Source: Solirubrobacter sp963848475
Lineage (GTDB): Bacteria > Actinomycetota > Thermoleophilia > Solirubrobacterales > Solirubrobacteraceae
Assembly (NCBI GenBank): GCA_963848475.1
Contig: CAWKDW010000014.1
Coordinates: 682,001 to 746,000, forward strand
DNA: 64,000 bases
Reading direction: 5' to 3'
The stretch's first letter is position 1. Every line of letters starts with the position of its first letter. Positions 7,948 through 15,805 of this stretch are shown here, piece by piece. The notes beneath the pieces are model-generated. The model did no database searches and was not told where the DNA came from. It saw only the letters and a list, made by a program, of their open reading frames with translations. Both the position numbers and the translations under genes were made by a program.

Positions 7948-9995
7948 GCCGATGGCGCCGGGGCGGGCTCTCCCTCCAGCGAGATCCGCGGCAGCGCGCG
8001 GTCGAGCCAGGCGGGGAGGGTCCAGGCCCGGTCGCCGAGCAGGGTCATCACGGCGGGCGCGAGGATCATCCGGACGATCAGGACGTCGATCAGGATCGCG
8101 CTCGCCAGGCCCAGGCCGATCGTCTTGACGACGACGTCGGGGTCGCCGACGAAGCCGAGGAAGACGCTCGTCATGATCGCTCCGGCGGCCAGGATGATCC
8201 TTCCCACGCGGGCGAGGGCGCGCGTGACCGACTGCTCCGGGGTGGCGCCTGCGAGGTACTCCTCGCGGATCCGGGACTGCAGGAAGACGTTGTAGTCCAT
8301 GCTCAGGCCGAAGAGGATCGCGAACATGAAGAGCGGGACGAAGGACACGATCGGGACGTCCATGCCGGTCTGGAAGACCAGGACGACGACGCCGTAGGCC
8401 GCGCCGATCGAGAGCAGGTTGAACGCCGCGGAGACGAGCGGCACCCAGATCGAGCGGAAGACCGCCATCAGCAGGAAGATGCTCAGGCCGATCACGAGCG
8501 CGATGAAGAGCGGCAGCCGCGAGGCGATCTTGGCCGCCATGTCGTCGAGCATCGCGACCGCGCCGCCGACGTAGACGCCGTTGGGGAGGCGGTCGCGCAG
8601 TTCTGTGACGAGCTCGCTCGTCCTCGGGTCCTGCGGCGAGGTGGTGGGGATCACGGTCAGCGTGGCCGCGTCCTTGCCGGGGGCGATGACAGGGTCGGAG
8701 ACGAAGGCCACCCCCGGGGTGGTTTGTGCGATCTGCTTGACGTGGTCGAGGTCATCGACCTTGCTCGAGGCCAGCACGAGCGGCCCGTTGAAGCCCTCGC
8801 CGAAGCCGTCGGCGAGGCGGTCGTAGGCGACGCGGGTGGTCGTTCCCTTGGCGTCGTTGCCGTCGTCGGGCATGCCGAGCCGGAGGCCGAGGACCGGCAG
8901 CGCGAGGGCGACGAGGATGATCGTTCCCGTGGCGGCCGCGGCGCGCGGATGCCGGGTGATCATGCTCGCCCAGCGCTCGAACGCCTTCGAGGGCGCGACG
9001 GTGGCGGGGTTCTTCGGGCGCAGCCGCTTGGCGAAGGCGCCCATCAGGGTCGGCAGGACGGTCACCGCGCCGACCGCGACGCTGGCGACGACGATCGCGG
9101 AGCCGATGCCCATGCGGCCCACGAAGGGGATGCCGGTGGAGAGCAGGCCGGCGAGGGCGACGACGACGATCGCTCCCGCCGCGAGCACCGACGTTCCGGC
9201 CGTGGAGTTGGCGACGCGGGCGCTGTGCTCGACCGAGTCGCCGGCGGCGAGCTGCTCGCGGTAGCGGCCGACGATCAGCAGCGCGTAGTCGATTCCCGCG
9301 CCCAGGCCGAGCATCACGCCGAGGGTCGGGGCGAAGCTGGGGAAGTCGGTGAAGGCGGCGCCGAAGCGCAGGAGCAGGATGCCGCCGGCGAGCGCGATCA
9401 GGCTGGCGATCAGCGTCAGCAGCATCGAGGCGATCGAGCGGAAGACGAGCGTGAGCACGAGGACCGCGACGGCGAGGCCGATCAGCTCGCCGATCGGTGC
9501 GGCGAGTTGCTCGGCCTGGTCGACGACGGGGCCGCGGCGGCTGACTTCGAGCCCGGCCTGCTCGCCGATGGATGAGACGGCTGCGAGCCGCTCGCCCGGT
9601 GCGCGTTGCATGTCCTGGGCGGGTTGGTCGTACTGGACGGTGAGGAAGCCGACCTTCTGGTTGGAGGAGAGCTGGAGCGGCGCGACGCCGGTCACGTGCG
9701 GCTGGCGCTCGATCTCCTGCTTGGTCCTGGCGATCGCGGCGTTGCCCTTGAGCGTGTTGCCGTCGGTGGCGAAGACCATCGTCGCCGTGTCGCCGGACTG
9801 CGACGGGAAGCGCTGCGTGAGCAGGTCGACCGCCTGCTGGGACTCCGTGCCGGGTGTCCTGAAGCTGTCGACGAAGGCGCCACCTCCGGCGGTCGCCGCG
9901 ACCCCGAGCGCGATCAGGACCGCGGCGACGATTGCGAGGGAGCGTTTCCAGTGCCCCGCGGCCGAGGCGGCGAGACGTCCAAGTGCGTGGGCCAT
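7944..9995 (-). CDS. MMPL-family RND transporter
   Basis: Large proton-driven membrane exporter of 683 residues. It shows the two-fold RND plan: TM1 (about 18-38), an extracytoplasmic domain, a five-to-six-helix bundle containing GAGIDYALLIVGRYRE, a second extracytoplasmic domain and a second bundle with GLSMDYNVFLQSRIREE. The paired (I/M)DY motifs in these bundles carry the proton-relay Asp-Tyr typical of MMPL proteins. Relatives export lipids, siderophores or drugs. It is divergent from a TetR regulator at 10085 that probably controls it. Frame intact. Confidence 0.93.
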   Translation of the reverse strand: MAHALGRLAASAAGHWKRSLAIVAAVLIALGVAATAGGGAFVDSFRTPGTESQQAVDLLTQRFPSQSGDTATMVFATDGNTLKGNAAIARTKQEIERQPHVTGVAPLQLSSNQKVGFLTVQYDQPAQDMQRAPGERLAAVSSIGEQAGLEVSRRGPVVDQAEQLAAPIGELIGLAVAVLVLTLVFRSIASMLLTLIASLIALAGGILLLRFGAAFTDFPSFAPTLGVMLGLGAGIDYALLIVGRYREQLAAGDSVEHSARVANSTAGTSVLAAGAIVVVALAGLLSTGIPFVGRMGIGSAIVVASVAVGAVTVLPTLMGAFAKRLRPKNPATVAPSKAFERWASMITRHPRAAAATGTIILVALALPVLGLRLGMPDDGNDAKGTTTRVAYDRLADGFGEGFNGPLVLASSKVDDLDHVKQIAQTTPGVAFVSDPVIAPGKDAATLTVIPTTSPQDPRTSELVTELRDRLPNGVYVGGAVAMLDDMAAKIASRLPLFIALVIGLSIFLLMAVFRSIWVPLVSAAFNLLSIGAAYGVVVLVFQTGMDVPIVSFVPLFMFAILFGLSMDYNVFLQSRIREEYLAGATPEQSVTRALARVGRIILAAGAIMTSVFLGFVGDPDVVVKTIGLGLASAILIDVLIVRMILAPAVMTLLGDRAWTLPAWLDRALPRISLEGEPAPAPSA

Positions 9996-10019
9996 GGACT
10001 ACAAGGAATCACATCCGCT

Positions 10020-10077
10020 GCGAAATTGCAATGACTGCATATTTGCTCTTGTTGCGATTGTGCGCAGAGACTAGGAT
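10020..10077. promoter_or_regulatory. Candidate TetR operator and tetR promoter
   Basis: An 11-bp imperfect inverted repeat, GCGAAATTGCA (10020-10030) and TGCATATTTGC (10036-10046) with a 5-bp centre, matches at 8 of 11 positions and sits between the divergent MMPL and tetR genes. Just beyond it TTGTTG (10049-10054), 17 bp and TAGGAT (10072-10077) form a plausible promoter whose -10 ends 7 nt before the tetR ATG, predicting a leaderless mRNA. The local AT-rich composition supports a control region. Confidence 0.6.
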
Positions 10078-10084
10078 TGCTGGC

Positions 10085-10681
10085 ATGAACACGCACGGCC
10101 TGCGGGAGCGCAAGAAGCAGCGGACGCGCCAGCAGATCGTCGAGGCGGCGTTCGGCCTCTTCCGCGAGCGCGGCTTCCAGGCCACGACCGTGGCGGAGAT
10201 CGCCGCGGAGGCCGACATCGCGCCGCGCACCTTCTTCGCCTACTTCCCCTCCAAGGAGGCGGTCGTCTTCTACGACTTCGATGCGATGTTCGAGTCGCTG
10301 CGCTCGACGATCGAGGACCGCCCGCCGGAGGAGACCGCGATCGACGCCCTGCGCCGCTGGCTCGAGCACTCGCTGCCGGTCAAGCACGAGGAGGGCGAGG
10401 ACGCGGTCCTGCGCAAGCGGCTCTGCATCGACGAGCCGGCTCTGGCGGCCTACCAGAAGGGCCTGCTGTCCCGGCTCGAGGTGATCCTGCGCGAAGGCGT
10501 CGCCCGAGACCTCGGCGAGCCCGCGGACGGCCTGCGCCCCAAGCTCGTCTCCGCCGCCGCCGTCGCGGCCTTGAGCGCGATCGACGACGAGCGCGCCGAC
10601 AAGGCCGAGTCGATGGCCCTGCTCGACGAGACGCTGGTCTTCCTCCGCGGCGGCGTCGCCGCGCTCCAGAACCGCGGCTAA
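10085..10681 (+). CDS. TetR-family transcriptional regulator
   Basis: Repressor of 198 residues. The N-terminal HTH is textbook TetR (RQQIVEAAFGLFRERGFQATTVAEIAAEADIAPRTFFAYFPSKEAV, about 13-58 in pieces). The C-terminal ligand domain resembles AcyR/MftR-type TetR proteins. It is divergent from the MMPL exporter, so export-linked repression is the simplest role. ATG 10085 is chosen over upstream in-frame codons because the HTH begins about 12 residues later and a promoter -10 ends 7 nt before it. The stop overlaps the convergent glycerate kinase gene by 4 bp. Confidence 0.92.
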   Translation: MNTHGLRERKKQRTRQQIVEAAFGLFRERGFQATTVAEIAAEADIAPRTFFAYFPSKEAVVFYDFDAMFESLRSTIEDRPPEETAIDALRRWLEHSLPVKHEEGEDAVLRKRLCIDEPALAAYQKGLLSRLEVILREGVARDLGEPADGLRPKLVSAAAVAALSAIDDERADKAESMALLDETLVFLRGGVAALQNRG

Positions 10682-11685
10682 GCCTCGCCGCTCGCGAGCG
10701 CCGCGCCGAGTCGCTCGCCGGCCGCCTCCATCTCCGCGAGGTTGGTCGCCTCCTGGACCATCTGGAGGTCGATCATGCGCTTGCCGAACCCGTCGAGCCG
10801 GTCGGTGCCGACGATCGCGTGCAGCGGCACGCCGGCCTGACGCGTGCGCGTGCCGATCTCGCCGACGAGCTTGCCCTGCAACGTCTGCTCGTCCAGCTTG
10901 CCCTCGCCGGTCACGACGGCGCGGGAGGCGCGCATCCGGTGGTCGAAGTCGAGCGCGTCGAGCACGAACTGCGCGCCCGGCTCGAGCGCCGCGCCGAACG
11001 CGGCCCACAGGCCGCCGGAGAGGCCGCCGGCGCCGCCGGTCATCGGGACGCCGCGGGGATCGCGCGGGAAGCTGGCCGCCAGCTCGTCCAGTCGCTGCTC
11101 AAGGCGTTTGACCATCGCTTCGTCGGCGCCCTTCTGCGGCGCGAAGACCTTCGGGGCATCCTCGAAGACCGTGCGCACGTCGGACAGCACGACGATCTTG
11201 GCCTGGCCGATGCCGCCGGCGTCCTCGATCGCCTGGATCGCCCCGGCGCCGCCGTCGGTCGTCGCCGAACCGCCCACGGCCACGAGGATCACGGCCGCGC
11301 CGGTGTGCGCGGCGGCGGCGATCAACTCGCCGGTGCCGTAGGTGGAGGCCTCCCAGGCGTCGCGCTCGGCCTCGGGCGTGAGGCCCAGGCCTGAGGCCAT
11401 CGCCATCTCGACGATCGCCGTGCCGCCGTCCTCGATCAGGCCGAAGCCGGTGCGGACCGGCTTGCCGAGCGGGCCGCGGACGGTCACGGCGAGCAGTTCG
11501 CCGCCGAGCTGGGGCAGCAGCGCGTCGAGCGTGCCCTCGCCACCGTCGGCGACCGGGCAGAGGTCGGCCGGCATCAGGCCCGCGCGCTCCAGCCCGCGGC
11601 CGATCGCGCCGGCGACCTGGGCGGCATTGAAGGTCCCCTTGAACGAGTCGGGGGCGACGAGGACGGGGCGCTCAGGTACGGCCAT
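10678..11685 (-). CDS. Glycerate kinase (GlxK/GarK family)
   Basis: Phosphorylates D-glycerate with ATP, giving 2- or 3-phosphoglycerate for glycolysis. The 335-residue product is slightly shorter than the usual 370-380. It has the N-terminal family motif APDSFKGT, the following CPVADGGEGT, the glycine-rich VGGSATTDGGAGA and VVTGEGKLDEQT near the C terminus. All are family-defining. No glyoxylate or glycerate-pathway partner is adjacent, so whether it serves glycolate, serine or sugar-acid use is open. Confidence 0.92.
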   Translation of the reverse strand: MAVPERPVLVAPDSFKGTFNAAQVAGAIGRGLERAGLMPADLCPVADGGEGTLDALLPQLGGELLAVTVRGPLGKPVRTGFGLIEDGGTAIVEMAMASGLGLTPEAERDAWEASTYGTGELIAAAAHTGAAVILVAVGGSATTDGGAGAIQAIEDAGGIGQAKIVVLSDVRTVFEDAPKVFAPQKGADEAMVKRLEQRLDELAASFPRDPRGVPMTGGAGGLSGGLWAAFGAALEPGAQFVLDALDFDHRMRASRAVVTGEGKLDEQTLQGKLVGEIGTRTRQAGVPLHAIVGTDRLDGFGKRMIDLQMVQEATNLAEMEAAGERLGAALASGEA

Positions 11686-11711
11686 GCCCGCATCGTGGCA
11701 GGCTTCGCGGC

Positions 11712-12743
11712 GTGGCGGCCACCGAATATGAGGTCTTCGAACTCGACGGCGTGGAGGTCAAGCTCTCCAGCCCGGACAAGGTCTACTTCCCCGCCTGCGG
11801 GGTCACGAAGGGGCAGCTCGCCCACTTCTACGTCGAGTGCGCGGACGCGGTTCTGAACCATCTCCGCGAGCGCCCGACGGTCCTCAAGCGCTACGCGGGC
11901 GGGATCGAGGCGAAGCCCTTCTACCAGAAGCGCGTGCCCGCGAAGCGGCCTTCGTGGCTGCAGACGACCGTGTTGACGTTTCCCTCGGGGAACACCGCCG
12001 AGGAGTTCGTACCGGTTGATGCCGCCCACCTCGTCTGGGCGGTCTCGCTCGGCAACGTGGACTTCAACCCGCACCCGGTCCGGCGTGGCGGCCTCGATCA
12101 TCCGGACGAGCTGCGCGTCGACATCGACCCGATGCCGGGGGCGACCTGGGACACGGTCCGGCGCGTCTCGATGATCGTGCGCGACGTGCTCTCCGAGAAC
12201 GGCCTTCGCGGCTATCCGGGCACCTCCGGCTCGCGCGGGATGCACATCCCGGTGCGCCTGCACGCGGGCGAATGGGATTTCATCGCCGTCCGCCGCGCGG
12301 CGGTGGCGCTCGCGCGCGAGGTCGAGCGCCGCGGCGAGGGTCTCGCGACGGCGAAGTGGTGGAAGGAGGAGCGCCCCGAGGGGTCGGTCTTCGTCGACTA
12401 CAACCAGAACGCCAAGGACCACACCGTCTCCTCGCTCTATTCGGTGCGACCGGTCGCCGACGCACGGGTCGGCTGTGCGCTGGCGTGGGACGAGGTGCCT
12501 GCTTGCGAGCCCGAGGACTTCCGCGTCGACACGGTGCCCGAGCGCCTGCGGTCGGTCGGGGACCCCTCATGGGACATCGACGCGCATCCTGGTTCGCTGG
12601 AAGGCCTGCTCGCGCTGGCCGACGCCGACGAGCACGAACGCGGCCTCCAGGACGCCCCCTGGCCCATCCACCACCGCAAGCAGCCCAACGAACCCAAGCG
12701 CGTCCAGCCCAGCCGCGCGCGCAAGGACCCTGACGACGACTGA
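11712..12743 (+). CDS. NHEJ DNA polymerase (LigD polymerase/primase domain, stand-alone)
   Basis: Archaeo-eukaryotic-primase-type polymerase of 343 residues that fills gaps and adds (ribo)nucleotides during non-homologous end joining. The catalytic acidic motif is ELRVDIDPMPG, the nucleotide-binding motif GTSGSRGMHIP, and the third acidic site is in the VFVDYNQNAKDHT block; all match LigD PolDom. Ligase and nuclease domains are absent. The ATP-dependent ligase lies 1 kb away at 13756-14700 on the other strand. Start is GTG at 11712. The basic tail (EPKRVQPSRARK) may bind DNA. No Ku gene is in the window. Confidence 0.93.
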   Translation: MAATEYEVFELDGVEVKLSSPDKVYFPACGVTKGQLAHFYVECADAVLNHLRERPTVLKRYAGGIEAKPFYQKRVPAKRPSWLQTTVLTFPSGNTAEEFVPVDAAHLVWAVSLGNVDFNPHPVRRGGLDHPDELRVDIDPMPGATWDTVRRVSMIVRDVLSENGLRGYPGTSGSRGMHIPVRLHAGEWDFIAVRRAAVALAREVERRGEGLATAKWWKEERPEGSVFVDYNQNAKDHTVSSLYSVRPVADARVGCALAWDEVPACEPEDFRVDTVPERLRSVGDPSWDIDAHPGSLEGLLALADADEHERGLQDAPWPIHHRKQPNEPKRVQPSRARKDPDDD

Positions 12744-12776
12744 CACATCTGCGGCTCATCGTCCATATCTCCGACG

Positions 12777-13205
12777 ATGCCCACGGATGAGATCGAGGGA
12801 ATGCAGGCCGCCGTCTCCGTGCTCTCCTCCAAGTGGAGCGTCGCGATCCTCGCCGAGCTCGCCGACGGCACCCACCGCTTCAACGAGCTCCTGCGCCACA
12901 TCGACGGCATCTCCCGCCGCATGCTCACCGCCACCCTCCGCCGTCTCGAACGCGACGGCCTCATCGAGCGCCGCGTCTACGCCGACGTCCCGGTCCGCGT
13001 CGAGTACGACCTCTCCCCCTCAGGCGAGGACCTCTTCGCGGCCCTCGCCCCCCTCGCCGGCTGGGGCCTCCAGCACCGCCCCGCCGCCTACAAGCTCCTT
13101 AGAAGGGGTCAGACCCCTTTAGAGTTCGATAAGCGGGCGCAGCGTCGATGTATTCGAGGTAGCGCTTGCGCGGGATCGCCGCCCATCGACTCGAAGTACG
13201 AGTAG
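12777..13205 (+). CDS. HxlR-family transcriptional regulator, 3' end altered by RAYT element
   Basis: Winged-helix regulator. Residues 1-108 are a normal HxlR domain (VLSSKWSVAILAELADG, FNELLRHIDGISRRMLTATLRRLERDGLI, YDLSPSGEDL). At about codon 109 (13101) the sequence runs into the GGGGTC-A-GACCCC palindrome and antisense transposase sequence, so the last 33 residues (from RRGQTPLEF) look non-native. The normal C-terminal residues seem to have been replaced when the element inserted. The conserved HTH and wing remain, so function may persist. It lies 33 bp after the NHEJ polymerase stop. Confidence 0.8.
   Translation: MPTDEIEGMQAAVSVLSSKWSVAILAELADGTHRFNELLRHIDGISRRMLTATLRRLERDGLIERRVYADVPVRVEYDLSPSGEDLFAALAPLAGWGLQHRPAAYKLLRRGQTPLEFDKRAQRRCIRGSACAGSPPIDSKYE
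13103..13119. repeat. REP palindrome, left copy
   Basis: Arms AAGGGGTC and GACCCCTT around a single A, perfectly paired. The same 17 bases recur at 13729-13745 in the same orientation. The transposase stop codon (TGA, complement of 13109-13111) lies inside this palindrome. Confidence 0.88.
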
Positions 13206-13680
13206 AGCCGCGGCGCGTCGATGCAGGACGGCGGTGTCCCCGCTGCCAGGAGCGAATGACTGCTCCAGGGCCAGGCGTCCGGCGTCGCGCACAGGCCGGC
13301 CTTGACGGGGTTGTGCAGGATGTACCTCAGGGTGACCCAGAAGTGCGCGTCGCTGTCGATGCCCTTCGCGTCGTACCGTCCCTGGAACACGTGCCCGGAA
13401 CCCGCGTGGCGTCGGTTGAACGCCTGCGCGATACGTGCCGTGGAGCCATTGCATGCCGCGTCCGAGATTCGGCTGCGGCGTCTCGATCAGCAGATGCATG
13501 TGGTTGCCCATCAAGCAGTACGCCAGGCAGTTCCAGGACATCCGTCCGCACCGCCCGCGCCAGCAGGGCGAGGTACCTCCTGCGGTCCATCTCGTCGCGG
13601 AAGAGCTGCTGGCGCACAGCGCCGCGCGAGTACACGTGATGGATGCCGCCGGCGAGCTCGGCGCGAGGTGAACGAGACAT
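13109..13680 (-). pseudogene. RAYT (TnpA-REP) transposase, two frameshifts
   Basis: Y1-type HUH nuclease. It begins MSRSPRAELAGGIHHVYSRG, continues in a second frame with LAYCLMGNHMHLLIET (HxH metal-binding motif) and ends in a third with VFQGRYDAKG and LRYILHNPVKAG, the last holding the family's catalytic Tyr and the NPVKAG signature. Frame changes occur near 13522 and 13428; removing one base at each restores a single protein of about 190 residues. Every catalytic element is intact, so the frameshifts may be recent inactivation or sequence errors. The similar family end WPWSS is also present. Confidence 0.82.
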
Positions 13681-13727
13681 GCCATCAGTAGCTCCGCGGC
13701 GGCCTCTTCTCGCCCCCTCTCGAACCT

Positions 13728-13746
13728 AAAGGGGTCAGACCCCTTT
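13728..13746. repeat. REP palindrome, right copy
   Basis: Arms AAAGGGGTC and GACCCCTTT around a single A, perfect over 19 bp and in direct orientation to the left copy. It ends 9 bp from the ligase stop codon and could double as a hairpin for either converging transcript. Confidence 0.88.
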
Positions 13747-13755
13747 AAGAAGCGT

Positions 13756-14700
13756 TCAGGAAGCGAGCTGCTCCATGCGGCACTCGGAGGGCTTCTTGTC
13801 GTCTCGCCAGCGGAGGATCTTGGTGCCGTGGCGGATGCGGTCGTTGGAGGTGTGGTCGAAGGTGACTTCGACGACGAGCTCGGGGCGCATGTCGATCCAT
13901 TCGAGCTCGCGCTCGTTGTTCCAGCGGGAGGGGTCGCCCATGCCGCGGTTGCCGGTCTCGTAGGGGGCGAGCTTGGCGGGGAGCTCGCGCTTCTCGGCCG
14001 CCTTGAAGCCGGAGGTGTGGCCGACGACGCGGAGGTTGCCGTCGGCGTCGTGGAGGCCGAGGATCAGCGAGCCGACGGTGCCCTCCTCCTTGCCCGGGCG
14101 CCAGCCCATGACGACGGCGTCGATCGTGCGGACGCGCTTGATCTTCGACATCCCGACGCGCTCGCCGGGCTTGTACGGCGCGTCCTGGCGCTTGGCGATC
14201 ACGCCCTCGGCGCCCTGGAGCCACGGCTCGGCCTCCGCCGGCACCTCGGTGCACGGGGTGAGGTCGAGCGGCGGGGCGATCATGGCCTCGAGCCGATCGC
14301 GCCGCGAGGATTGCGGCAGCGCGAGCAGCGACTCGTCGCCGTAGGCGAGCAGGTCGAAGGCGATGAAGCGCGTCGGCGTCTCCTCGGCGAGCATGCGGAT
14401 GCGCGACTCGGCGGGATGGATGCGCTGGCCGAGCGCGTCGAAGTCCTGGCGCCCTTCGGCGTCGAACAGCACGATCTCGCCGTCCAGCACGTAGCGGCCT
14501 TCGGGGAACGAGAGCTCGGGGAAGTAGCGGCGCAGCGGCTTGCCGCTGCGTGACTGCAGGTAGATGTCCGCGCCGTCGACGAAGGCGAGGGCGCGGAAAC
14601 CGTCCCATTTGGGCTCGTACACCCAGCCGGCGCCGGTCGGCAACTTCTTGGCCGGACGGGCGAGCTGGGGGAGCAGTGGTGGCGAGAGGGGCAGCGCCAT
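13756..14700 (-). CDS. ATP-dependent DNA ligase (LigD ligase-domain/LigC type)
   Basis: Seals nicks using ATP, probably in end joining with the polymerase at 11712. The 314-residue product has the adenylation motif EPKWDGFRA (catalytic Lys in KWDG), motif III YVLDGEIVLFD, motif IV GAEGVIAKR and motif V SKIKR, followed by an OB domain ending WRDDKKPSEC. ATG 14700 is chosen because an AGGGTGGG Shine-Dalgarno-like run lies about 7 nt upstream; GTG at 14712 is the alternative. The reading frame is intact, in contrast to the genes just beyond it. Confidence 0.93.
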   Translation of the reverse strand: MALPLSPPLLPQLARPAKKLPTGAGWVYEPKWDGFRALAFVDGADIYLQSRSGKPLRRYFPELSFPEGRYVLDGEIVLFDAEGRQDFDALGQRIHPAESRIRMLAEETPTRFIAFDLLAYGDESLLALPQSSRRDRLEAMIAPPLDLTPCTEVPAEAEPWLQGAEGVIAKRQDAPYKPGERVGMSKIKRVRTIDAVVMGWRPGKEEGTVGSLILGLHDADGNLRVVGHTSGFKAAEKRELPAKLAPYETGNRGMGDPSRWNNERELEWIDMRPELVVEVTFDHTSNDRIRHGTKILRWRDDKKPSECRMEQLAS

Positions 14701-14721
14701 GGCGCTGCCCACCCTAAAGCA

Positions 14722-14817
14722 CTAGGAGAGCGGGGTGGCCTCGTCGAAGCCGGGGCGGTCCTCGGCTGCAAACTTGATCCCGATGCCCAGCGCGACAATG
14801 AATGCTAGAGCGATCAT
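14722..14817 (-). CDS. Small single-pass membrane peptide (31 residues), hypothetical
   Basis: A 31-codon frame directly upstream of the ligase. Residues 2-17 (IALAFIVALGIGIKFA) form one predicted TM helix, followed by an acidic tail (EDRPGFDEATPLS). An AGGGG run lies 3 nt before the ATG, closer than ideal. The 21-bp gap to the ligase start suggests a shared transcript. I do not recognise the family; it could be a chance frame, but the hydrophobic-plus-charged layout and position are suggestive. Confidence 0.4.
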   Translation of the reverse strand: MIALAFIVALGIGIKFAAEDRPGFDEATPLS

Positions 14818-14886
14818 GCCCCTAGTATCGACGCTTGTGCCGCATTGCCGTAGGCTTGGTTGACTCCAGGGTCGATAGGAAAAGCC

Positions 14887-15786
14887 TTGACCTTGCAACA
14901 GCTCACCTATTTCCTCGCCGCGGCCAGCCACGGATCGTTCTCCGCGGGCGCGGAATCCCTGCATATGTCCCAGCCGAGCCTGTCGGAGCAGGTGCGCCGG
15001 CTGGAGGCCGAGCTGGGCGTTCCGCTGTTCGTCCGCGCCGGCCGCGGCCTCGAGCTGACCGAGGCCGGCCAGCTCCTGCGGCCGCACGCCGAGCGCACGC
15101 TGGCCGAGGCCCAGCAGGCGATCGAGTCGGTCCGCGAGGTCCGCGAGCATCACCGGCGGGACGGTCGCGTTCGGGACCTTCTCCAGCGCCCACCACTACC
15201 TCACCGGCGGCCTGGTGCAGGACTTCCGCGCCGCTACCCGGGCGTCCGCATCCGCGTCGTCGGCCAGAACTCGGCGGAGGTCGCCGACGCGGTGCGCAAC
15301 GGCGAGCTCGAGGCCGGGCTGATCGTCCTGCCGATCGACGACGTCGGGCCTCGACGTGCGCGTCGCGGTGCGCGAGGAGCTGCTCTACATCTCCGCCGAC
15401 CCCGAGCGCGTCAGGGAGCCGGTCACGATCGAGCAGCTGGCGCCGCGCACCGCTGATCCTCGCCGACGCGCGCTGGGCGGCGATGGACCCGACCCGCCGC
15501 CAGCTTGCGCGAGCGCGCGCAGGCGGCGGGCGTGACGATCGTGCCGCAGATCGAGGTCGAGTATCTGACGGCGGCGCTGGATCTCGCGGTGCGCGGTCTG
15601 GGCGACACGGTCGCGACGCAGTCGACCCTGACCGGCCGCGGCTACACGCGCCGGCTCGGCAGCGCGCCGTTCGATCCGCCGATCTACGAGACGTTCGCGT
15701 TCATCACCCGCCGCAACGCCCACCTCTCGCCCGCCACGCGCGCGTTCATGAAGCTGGCGGAACGGCGCGTGCAGGCGCTCGGCTGA
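14887..15786 (+). CDS. LysR-family transcriptional regulator, multiple frameshifts
   Basis: LysR activator or repressor of about 300 residues when frames are joined. The HTH (LTYFLAAASHGSFSAGAESLHMSQPSLSEQVRRLE in pieces) and linker helix are in one frame to about 15150. The effector domain then appears successively as GTVAFGTFSSAHHYLTGG, YPGVRIRVVGQNSAEVADAV, ELLYISADPERV and the long last segment TIVPQIEVEYLTAALDLAV to the stop at 15786. At least three indels lie between 15150 and 15520. TTG 14887 is taken as the start because AGGA lies 6 nt upstream. Target unknown; no enzyme gene is divergent except the small peptide and ligase. Confidence 0.85.
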
Positions 15787-15805
15787 GGGGGATACGATCA
15801 AAGGC

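Larger units (their letters stand above)
13103..13746 (-). mobile_element. REP-associated tyrosine transposase (RAYT) element with terminal palindromes
   Basis: A 644-bp unit bounded by two nearly identical palindromes (13103-13119 and 13728-13746) and filled by one transposase gene on the minus strand. No target-site duplication is evident, as expected for HUH/Y1 enzymes. It sits between the 3' ends of two convergent genes (HxlR regulator and DNA ligase). The left palindrome interrupts the HxlR reading frame; the right one lies 9 bp after the ligase stop. RAYT elements are domesticated relatives of IS200/IS605 that act on REP palindromes. Confidence 0.82.

Noticed and set aside
7650..9575. 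Long plus-strand open frame (over 600 codons) opposite the MMPL gene
   Set aside because: It is the antisense shadow of an intact, motif-rich MMPL gene; its composition (Asp/Arg/Gly/Glu-rich) is what GC-rich antisense reading gives.
11712..14700. A Ku gene completing the NHEJ system
   Set aside because: No Ku-like frame exists anywhere in the window.
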